Below, in pieces: positions 56,364-64,000 of a stretch of DNA of 64,000 bases. The notes beneath the pieces are model-generated. The model did no database searches. It was not told the DNA's origin and worked only from the letters and a program-made list of their open reading frames with translations. The first letter of the stretch is position 1; the number at the start of each line of letters is the position of its first letter. The stretch is from Hygrocybe punicea (taxonomy: Eukaryota; Basidiomycota; Agaricomycetes; Agaricales; Hygrophoraceae). Location of the stretch: assembly GCA_963556145.1 (NCBI GenBank), contig OY744467.1, positions 4,774,001-4,838,000 of the forward strand, read 5' to 3'. The translations under genes and the position numbers were made by a program.

Positions 56364-59273
56364 CTAAAGTTCAGCGTCACTTTCACTAGCATTACTATCG
56401 CTCAAATCCTGGCCCCAAACGGCGAAAGCCCGAGGATGGTGTTCGATTGAGGTAGTTCTAGCATGACTGCGTGCTCTCCGACCACGCCGCAAGTCACGTA
56501 CGGTCGGCGTCTTGATGAATTCTGAGTTATCCCCATCCCTGGCATTTCGGTTCTTGCCACCCGACAACATTGTTCTTGAAACAAAGATGTCGTCACTCGC
56601 GCCGTGGTGAACGAAGTTAAATGAATCTGCCGAGGACTCTGAGTCTGTCGGTGATGATAACCGTGGAGATTCAGTTTCCTTGTTGTGTCGATGCGACATG
56701 TGAGAATGCGACATGTGAATTATATTTCGATCATGATTATCCACTTCAAAACGCAGTCCTGACCCAGTGGACTTCGATCGAGAATGGGATTTATGCATTC
56801 GCGCCAAATGATCTCCCTTGCTATGCGCAGTAGATGGGCCTGCGTGAGCGGTCTTGCGTTTGGCATCCGGAGATGTCATTTCCAGAGCTTTGTGCTTCCC
56901 TAGATTTTCCCGGTTCTCGGTAAGTTGATTCGTCTCCTTTAATGCTCGGTTTTTCATTGCTTTGGCGGCTGCCTCAGGCGATGAATCGTCAATGTCGAAG
57001 ACTTCATCGGAGTAATCATCAGAATCCTCGTCCTCTAACACCTCCTCGACGGGCTCTGGTGCAGATGTTACTACGACTGGTTTCAAACCGTCCGCTGTCC
57101 TTGATCGATGTTTCCTTTTCTTCTTAGATTTTTCAGGGCCTTCCTCGACCACTACAAAGGATTTCTGCCTCTCGCGTTCATTCCATTTCAGTGTCCGTGA
57201 GATGGCATGGAACCAGTCGGTGGACTGTTTGTCGGCGCAAACTGTAGGAAATGGATATTTCGAGGCCGTGACTTTGATGTGATCACCCTCTGATACAACC
57301 AGATCAGTTGATTTACCATTTCCACTGCGGAGACTACTCACGTTTGAGTTCCACACGTCCACGGCCATCGAACGAGGCCCATGCAATACTGCGTGAGTTG
57401 AAAGGGACACAGATGCGAAGTTCCATACTGTCAGGCAATAACATGGGACGGAAGGACAGCGTGTGGGGACAGATAGGTGTAATCAGTATGGCAGGGATTT
57501 CGGGATGGACAAGAGAGCCCCCAGCAGATAACTGTGTATATGATCAGATGAACTGTTACAGTATCATCACGAACAATAGACTGACCGAGTACGCCGTTGA
57601 TCCAGTGGGTGTCGAGACGGTGAGCCCATCAGCCTGGACGGTCGTCATATGGTGCTCATCACCTGCACAGTGTTAGAAGGTACGGCAGCAGCAGAGGGCG
57701 ATACACACCGAAGAGCTCCAACAAACTGACATATGGACTTGGACCCCTATCCACGACCAAGTCGTTGAGAACCTCGAAGGTCTCCATCGGGCGAGTAGTA
57801 CAGCACATTATTTCCTTATCTCTGCCTTTTCCCGGCTCGTGCATAGCATGACCAGACCACCCACCCTCCAAGGCTTCCCAACCATCCTTCTCAAGGTTCT
57901 TCATCATAATCTCCCCCGTCTCTCCGTTCTTCACTGCCTTGCGACCTTTGCCAGCTTCGACCGGTACAGCACGGTAAACAGTACATGTGAAACGCATGCG
58001 TAAATTTACGCGGATCCCACAATCAATTGCCAAATCCATGACAGTTTGATGGTCCGCGAAATCAAAGATGGTGAGAAATCCGAGTGAACCAAGAGCGAAA
58101 GAGAGTACGGGAGGAACAATTCGTTGGAATAACCAGGACGTGAATAACACGGTGCCGTCGCCTCCAAGCTGAAGTTACAGATAGCAGTCAGCAATAGATA
58201 CGTGTACAGAAGGCATTAACATACCGTGACGACAAAATCGAAGAGATGAGGAGTGTGACTACACATGTCGAACGTCCAGTAACGTAACTGGCCCTCCTCT
58301 TTCGAGTTTGATTCGCCATGTGTTGAAGTAGAGGAGAGAGAAGAAACAGAAGCACTACTTGAAGATCGACGGCTGGGTAAGGGTGCAAAAAGCTCGGGAT
58401 GATCGCGCTTAATACCCTCAGCGTCAAAGCGTTTCGAATCTCGCAGCTGATGGTCTACATAGCTGCTTGATGCATCAAGCCTGGAGCCACGAGGTTTAGA
58501 GAAAAAAGACACGCACACTACGAGGCCTCTGTGTTGTCCGTTCCGCCGTTTCAGCATCAGATACAGAGCAAGCTCGCGGGTAAGCTTGATCAACTTGTTA
58601 TCCCGGGCTTTGGTGATGATCAAGATGTTCTGAATGTTGGACCGAACGCGCGCACGACCTAGTGGGACTTTAGAATGAGCGTGAGCCATTAGGAGGGAAG
58701 TTTCAAACACTGACCGAGCTGCTTGCTCATCTCCCTGACACCAATGGCGGTATCAGCCAATTGCTTCGTAAGGCTGCCACCAAACCCCTCGGTCTCGTCG
58801 TCGGTGCTTCCAACATTTGAGGATCGGCGAGAAACTGGTGCTGCATCAAAAGGTGTGCCATTGGAATTGGGATCAGCCTGCCGGTGGATATATTCGAAGG
58901 CATCCTCGCCAACGCCAGCGATACCAGAGGGAGGCTGGGGTTGCTTATTCCGCAGCCATTCAGCCAGTGATGCGCCCTTGTCCAAATGCGAATGAACGAA
59001 ATACGGGGAGTCCATGACTTGAGATGTCGGCGATGCCGGCTTGTGAGTGACGACGTCGTCACGCACCGCATTACCGTTAACCTTTCCTTCGTTGTTCAAC
59101 AAGAGATCTTCCAGGACGATGTCGGGTGTCCAATCGATTCCCGAATAATCGGTGTGGATCGATGACGGTCTACTGCTCCGCTGGAGAAGAGAGGGGCGAA
59201 CACCAATGGACTCTCGGGGCGCTGATGTGCCTGGTGGTGTAGAAAAGGTGTCGCCGCCGAGTGCTGGATGCAT
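56364..59273 (-). CDS. NAD(H) kinase (Utr1/Pos5 family)
   Basis: ATP-NAD kinase making NADP. A disordered N-terminus (start [20 protein letters not shown] at 59273) leads to the kinase core. [20 protein letters not shown] opens it, the [12 protein letters not shown] motif (GGDGT, near 58140) binds nucleotide, and [18 protein letters not shown] follows. After an intron comes [20 protein letters not shown], then [20 protein letters not shown]. The C-terminal region of about 270 residues is disordered, acidic/basic and Ser-rich, ending SDAEL at 56364. Such long tails occur in fungal cytosolic NAD kinases. There is no clear mitochondrial presequence, so a cytosolic Utr1-type enzyme is more likely than Pos5. 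Confidence 0.92.
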
Positions 59274-59659
59274 GATCTACACCAAGAGTACAGTGCTTCA
59301 ATAGGAAGGATGTATTATAATGCTGCCGGAAAATGTCCCTACACGGATATCGATATTCACTGATGAGAAGTGGATGGTGTTCTGAAGGGAGAAACACTTT
59401 TTTTCTGGGCTAGATAGCCACTTGTCAATACAGGGTTGGCCTGGGGTTGCTTGACATTGGCAGACGTGGCAACTGAAGCGCGAACGAACATGCGTGCACA
59501 GGTTTCACCCTGACACCGTTTGCCCGAGTCCACCGTGTTGCAAATGCAATGTCACAACCCTTCAGGCCAGCTTCAAGCTTCAATTGGATACTCAAGGTAG
59601 TATACATGATCGTTGCACTTCCTCAGTCCACAAGGATTGTAGATGGAACACACTTCACC
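59274..59659. other. Intergenic region
   Basis: Promoter of the NAD kinase and 3' flank of the queuosine salvage gene. Nothing recognised. Confidence 0.5.
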
Positions 59660-61069
59660 TTAGAAAAATACTGTATCAAGTTGCACAAACCTTTCCAAGT
59701 TTCTGTAGTCAAGCCTATCCTTTGCAATCGCCCATGTCCACAAGTCCAAGCTCGGCAATGTGATTCCTTTGATACAATCTAGAGTCTCCCTTTCGCTCAA
59801 GGCTGATTCGTCGAGAGAACGAGCTACGTCAACAATTAGCTCGCATGCATCGATAGCAGCCGCACGCAGGATATAAGCTTGATCAGCCGTAAGAACGGGG
59901 CCTTCCTTGAGCAATTTCGGCGCATTGGTCGGGGCCGCTGCCAGGAGGCGTGTAAGATTTGTATCAGAAGCCGTATCAGAAAATAGGAACGATAATGAGG
60001 CTGAGGAGGAGAGGTCGATCACTCCAAGGTGGATCAACAAGGAGGGGATGACGTTATCGGCAAAGATGGGGAGTTGTGAGGTGGCCGGAACAGGAAATGG
60101 AGTTGGCGATGCTGCGCCGAAACGGAGGTTTATCGCGTGAAGTAGGAAAAGTGCTTTTTTGAAACAGTATATCGCTGAAACAAGAAAGGTCAGTTCTATC
60201 TTGACAAGAATATTCAAGTTAATGAAAACATACGATGACCGTTGACCATAGCCATATCCCGGAATGCAGGGATAGCACGGACGAACTATGGAAGTATATG
60301 TTAACGATATCGATCTGACCGCTCTTTATCGAGAACTCACCCGCTCCAAGACGAAGTCCGCTTCCGCATTAATATCAACCTTAGACCTGGCACCCTCGCC
60401 TTCCCGCAAAGTCTCAAGTACAAAACTCCCTAGATCAGGATATCCCATATTGACTAGCACATCCCCAGTTTCATTCAGAGTTTTGGTCATGAGCTTCACC
60501 AATTCATACATAGGGCCGCCCAACTCTCCTACCAATAGGCCAGGTATTGTGTCGTGGGGCCTCTCCACGTGCACACTTACGCCCATCAATTCGGCTATCT
60601 TCACGTCTGTAATGGCTTGCATGCCTTTGGCGCCGAGTAAGTTATCTTCCATTCCAACAGAAGATGTTAGGTACAAAGAGAAGACGAAGGCCTGGATGGA
60701 TTGCCATGCGCCCCGGCCTGTGGCTGTGTGCAATGGAACACGATAACCCGAACCAAAGTTGAGCAGCGAGAGAATCGAGATGAGGTTGAGCTCAGCGAGT
60801 ACGGAAGGAAATTTAAGAGGGAGAGCAAGACTATGTGACGTCGATATACGTTTGAACGATGTAGTGAAAGCTGCTGAAAGGAGAAGTCGTTTGATAGACT
60901 CGGGCTCAATCTACGGAAATGATTTCAGTACAAAGACACCGACATGAACTATAGGAAAGAAGAAAGAAAGTTTGTGAATGTAGTCGCTAGCACAGCCAAA
61001 GAACGCGGCACGTTGCTTTACACGCTGTGCGACCTGAACGGCCTGAACACTGGCTGGACATGGTATCAT
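59660..61069 (-). CDS. Queuosine salvage glycosidase (DUF2419, QNG1-like)
   Basis: DUF2419 family, known as queuosine 5'-phosphate N-glycosylase, which frees queuine for insertion into tRNA anticodons. Signature blocks are IEPESIKRLLLSAAFTTSFK, LNFGSGYRVPLH, GMEDNLLGAKGMQAITDVKI, IYCFKKALFLLHAINLRFG, LPIFADNVIPSLLIHLGVID and the C-terminal LDLWTWAIAKDRLDYRNLER followed by FVQLDTVFF. At least three introns. The first exon is least certain: I start at 61069 (MIPCPASVQAVQVAQR) with an intron to the IEPES exon at about 60912. Complete otherwise. Presence implies the fungus salvages queuine from its surroundings or host (inference). Confidence 0.88.
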
Positions 61070-61444
61070 TTTTCACAGCTCATATTGCGGGAATGAAGTT
61101 TCCGCATGACCGTAACAGCAATAAGGGGATTAGGCAGAGAACTCACTGAAACACCAAATGCCAGCCGTAAAGACCGCGAGGACTGGCGAACCGAATTTAA
61201 AAACGTTCCAGATGGAGGAAAGGACGGCATGTTGGCGACGATTGACATCGCTTCGTGTGTTGGGACTTGAATTTCCGGATGTAATGTTACTCCCACCTGT
61301 CCTGACCTAGGGAACGTCAAACACAAGCGCTCGACTGTGAAGGTCCCGACAAAACACCGGCCCGGCCCGGGAAAATTCAAACTTTCCACCGTTTCCGACT
61401 TGGACAGAATTATGACTCTCTGCCGTTTCGCTCCCTGTTCTAGA
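61070..61444. other. Shared divergent upstream region
   Basis: About 375 bp between the QNG1-like and AIM41 genes. A CCCGGCCCGGG-type GC motif near 61361; no TATA box seen. Confidence 0.4.
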
Positions 61445-62234
61445 ATGGCGGGACATTTCTCGTACAACAAGATCCGTTTTTATTGTGGTCAGGCTATCAG
61501 TGGTCAGAACATAGGTGTGGTGCACTCAGTGGTCACTTTACTTACCAACGCAGTCTATCGTCATTCTAGAGATCCGTGAGCGCCTCTTGTCAGAAGTCAA
61601 ATCTGCTCTGAAAGTGTGTTTTCGGATCTCTGATCATGAGCTACATCGTCTGACAGACCCATTCTTTTTTGTGTTCCTCAGAACAAGGACTCATTTACCG
61701 CGACGACTCTACGTGTAAGCCGAAGCGCAATCAAATACTGATAATTTTTGAAGACAATCAACAGTCGGTTCTGTCGGAAATATATGCCGCAGATAAAGCA
61801 TCATTCCCTGGAAACGTGGGGCCCTCTGCTATAACCACCATCATTCGCAAGGCCACCATCCGCAGAGTGAGCTGCATCCCATGTCATCTGATTTAAATTC
61901 AGCGCTTATATGTGAGTCACTCACTTCTAAATAGAATGAATCGGCAGAACTATTTGCCAAAGCTTCACGCCTAGATTTGGCGGAGAAGGAACAGCGTGAA
62001 GCAGAAATACTGACGGCATTCTTACCCCCTCCAATTTCCGAACAAGAAATTGATCATATTATCTGTGAGGCAATCGCGGAACAGCGGCAGCATGCAGATC
62101 TGGATTCTCGCAAAAACATTGGTCGCGTACTTAAATCATTTTATGCCCGTGCCAACACCGCTGTTGTTGACTCAAGCCTGGTGAAGAGAAGAGCACAAGA
62201 ATTGTGGTCCAGTTATAGTGCTGGCAAAATGTAA
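61445..62234 (+). CDS. AIM41: AIM41/YqeY domain protein, mitochondrial
   Basis: YqeY/GatB-like tRNA-associated domain, the family of yeast Aim41. Exons join to IRERLLSEVKSALK | NKDSFTATTL | SVLSEIYAADKASFPGNVGP | NESAELFAKASRLDLAEKEQ, then ILTAFLPPPISEQEIDHIIC, NIGRVLKSFYARANTAVVDS and SLVKRRAQELW. Stop at 62234. The core matches the family end to end. The first exon (presumed mitochondrial leader from the ATG at 61445) and its splice to IRERLL are uncertain. Role: probable aid to mitochondrial aminoacyl-tRNA amidation or translation (family inference). It is convergent with HRD1, only about 60 bp between stops. Confidence 0.8.
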
Positions 62235-62294
62235 CGACCAAAAATTTTCATATTATTACAAGTGAGATGCTAGAATTGCAAGACACAAGTTATT

Positions 62295-64000
62295 TTAGAT
62301 GGGAACACCTTCCTCAACGTGAGATTCAGCAGTTGATGAACCTTCCTCCTGTGCCTGTGAAAATGTCGACTGCACTTCAACGGTCTCTGTAATCTTATTA
62401 TTCGCCGATCCATCGATAACTGTTGATTCCCTATCAGGCGCTTCCTCGTCAGCATTCATAGAGAGGCCGGCAGGAGAATGAGTTTCCGTAATGTCGGTGC
62501 TGGTAAGAGTTTCCCGACTTTCTGGAAAGATCAAGGGATTCGAAGGTGATGGTGCTGTAGCAGCGGTAGACAAAGGGAGCACACTGCGCATCCGTAATAG
62601 TTCATCAATACACCTAAATGTCGCACCAGAAACGCCTTCAAGCACCCTCAATCGTTCATCGATCGCTTCCCTTGTCAGGCTGTCCATCACGGCGAGCTGT
62701 TCGTCTGTCAGAGTTGGAGGCAACTGAGATATGGGAGGTCGAAGCCCGTTCGTTCGGTATCGTCTGGGATCAGGAGCTGGCATCTGTGGGATAGGGGGTC
62801 GTATCTGTGGTTGATGAACTCCTTGCTGAGTTTGCATCAATGGTGGTTGTGGTTGTGGTTGTGGTTGTGGGGTTGCACTTTGAGGTGAACTAGATAATGG
62901 ACGCTGCCGTGTGTTAGGATCTTGGGGTTGTACTTGTGTGGCCTGAATGGAGTTGGCCGTTCGATAGTCATATAATGGAATGAGGGTTGGAACTTTGAGT
63001 CTCGAATCCAGAATATTAGCATTACCATTTGTAGCGACCGGGCCGAGGGGAGATGGGGGTGATGATAAGGAAGGCTCTTCCGCATGTTCTGCTGGGCGGT
63101 CTGGAATAGAGCTGGATCCTTCTCGGGATTCTGAATTTGGGCCGGACCCTGTGACGGTTCCACTGGTAGCTCGAGCCATCGCAGTGCTGTGCATTTGGTT
63201 GGTAGAGGTAGAATGCGCAGGGTTCTCCGCAGAGGTGCTTGTTGTAGGTAGAAATCGAGGACGATGCTCTGCATCCGAATCGGCATGCGTTGGTGTTGGC
63301 ACCGGTACTGGGGGTGGAGAAATAGGCGCTGCGGCTGCTGGTGCCGGTGCAGGATTTGCCGGTTGGGCTACATTCTCTGGGACAAACCATCGGCGATCCA
63401 TGCCCCACGGTTGCCACATCCCACCTGGACCTAGAAACACGCGTGCAGGTGGAAGGGGTTGGGTCTGTTGTGGTTGGACTTGCTGTGGATGGCGCGGAAC
63501 GTTGAATTGAATATGATATTGGACAACGATTCCTGGTGGTATTTGGCCAGCATTAGCGGCTAGATTCACAGGGTTTTGTTGATTATTGGCGTTAGCTCCC
63601 GGAATCTGGACAAATTGAGCCTGTGCAAATTGTCCCGGAACGATCGGAGGCTGGTTCGCGAGTCCAAATATCCGACCTAAGAGGCCAAGGGGATTGTTTG
63701 GGACTTGATGAGCAGGCTGAGCACCCGGAATTCCAAATAAATTTGGTTGTTGAGGAACGCCTCCAGGCTGGGCAGGGCCAGGCACGCCCACTGCAGGCGC
63801 TTGTTGACCCTGAGGATTAGTTTCCAATACTGTTCGACGGCTGCGATAAAAACAATGAGTTGCTGACACTTGACAAATTCGAACGCTTCAAAGCCAGACA
63901 AACCATGTTGGACAGCTTTGTTGGCGCTCTAACCATGATTTAAGACAATGGAAGTGGAAAATGTGACCACATGGAAGTTTCTTCGGAGTAGTGTTTGGAC
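62295..64000 (-). CDS. HRD1: HRD1/synoviolin ER ubiquitin ligase, 5' part beyond window
   Basis: C-terminal half of the ER-associated degradation E3 ligase Hrd1. At the right edge the minus strand encodes the RING-H2 finger: [28 protein letters not shown], then across an intron (about 63842-63909) RRTVLE. The long cytosolic tail is Pro/Gln/Asn/Ala-rich ([30 protein letters not shown] from a GGTTGT repeat near 62850). A helix near its end ([20 protein letters not shown]) resembles the region used by Der1/Usa1 partners. Ends EEGVPI at 62295. The multi-TM N-terminus lies outside the window. Confidence 0.88.

Noticed and set aside
61066..61470. Minus-strand frame of 134 codons upstream of the QNG1-like gene
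   Set aside because: Covers the shared promoter of two divergent genes. No domain and poor composition.

Overview
This is nuclear DNA of a filamentous basidiomycete, almost certainly an Agaricomycete. Most genes carry several short GT-AG introns (about 45-65 nt). The conserved genes read as basidiomycete orthologues, and the transposons (a Ty3/gypsy chromovirus and a transposase gene with an integrase core) are of types common in Agaricomycetes. Four secreted proteins end in NELD or DELD. That recalls the DELD effector family described in the root endophyte Serendipita (Piriformospora) indica, so Sebacinales/Serendipita is my best guess for the lineage. This is inference from recalled family knowledge, not a database match.

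Left housekeeping block (1-25 kb): CEF1/CDC5 (partial, minus), QRI7, an NTF2-like protein, an initiator tRNA-Met, a four-TM protein, an MGC-start low-complexity protein, COG5, ILV6, a PDK1-type kinase, an HMG-box transcription factor, a glycine-rich RRM protein and an HMT1-like half ABC transporter. Several pairs are head to head with very short shared promoters (CEF1/QRI7 61 bp, COG5/ILV6 105 bp).

Centre (25-38 kb): an orphan four-exon gene, a small conserved-looking gene, then three tandem DELD-like secreted protein genes (28.3, 31.1 and 33.7 kb), and a Cys-rich orphan. A fourth member lies at 55.0 kb and a decayed relic at about 53 kb. All four intact genes share signal peptide, intron phases, a 31-nt last exon, a TATA box and a conserved transcribed leader. 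Their inner parts differ completely (Lys/Ala, Thr-Pro plus His, Lys-Gly-Glu repeats, and 66-residue cationic/acidic modules).

Transposon nest (38.6-52 kb): a DDE transposase gene is split by a 717-bp TA-flanked MITE-like element. A second inverted copy of the same element sits in an intron of a decayed mitochondrial RNA polymerase (RPO41) copy. That second copy is itself split, 2 bp from its end, by a 7.1-kb Ty3/gypsy chromovirus whose 562-bp LTRs differ at one base. The retroelement shows a likely self-primer, a -1 slippery gag/pol junction, an apparent ASCH-like domain after the chromodomain, and a third reading frame that runs into the 3' LTR. A 5'-truncated MO25 copy follows.

Right housekeeping block (56-64 kb): NAD kinase, a queuosine salvage glycosidase (DUF2419), an AIM41/YqeY protein and the 3' part of HRD1 (partial, minus).
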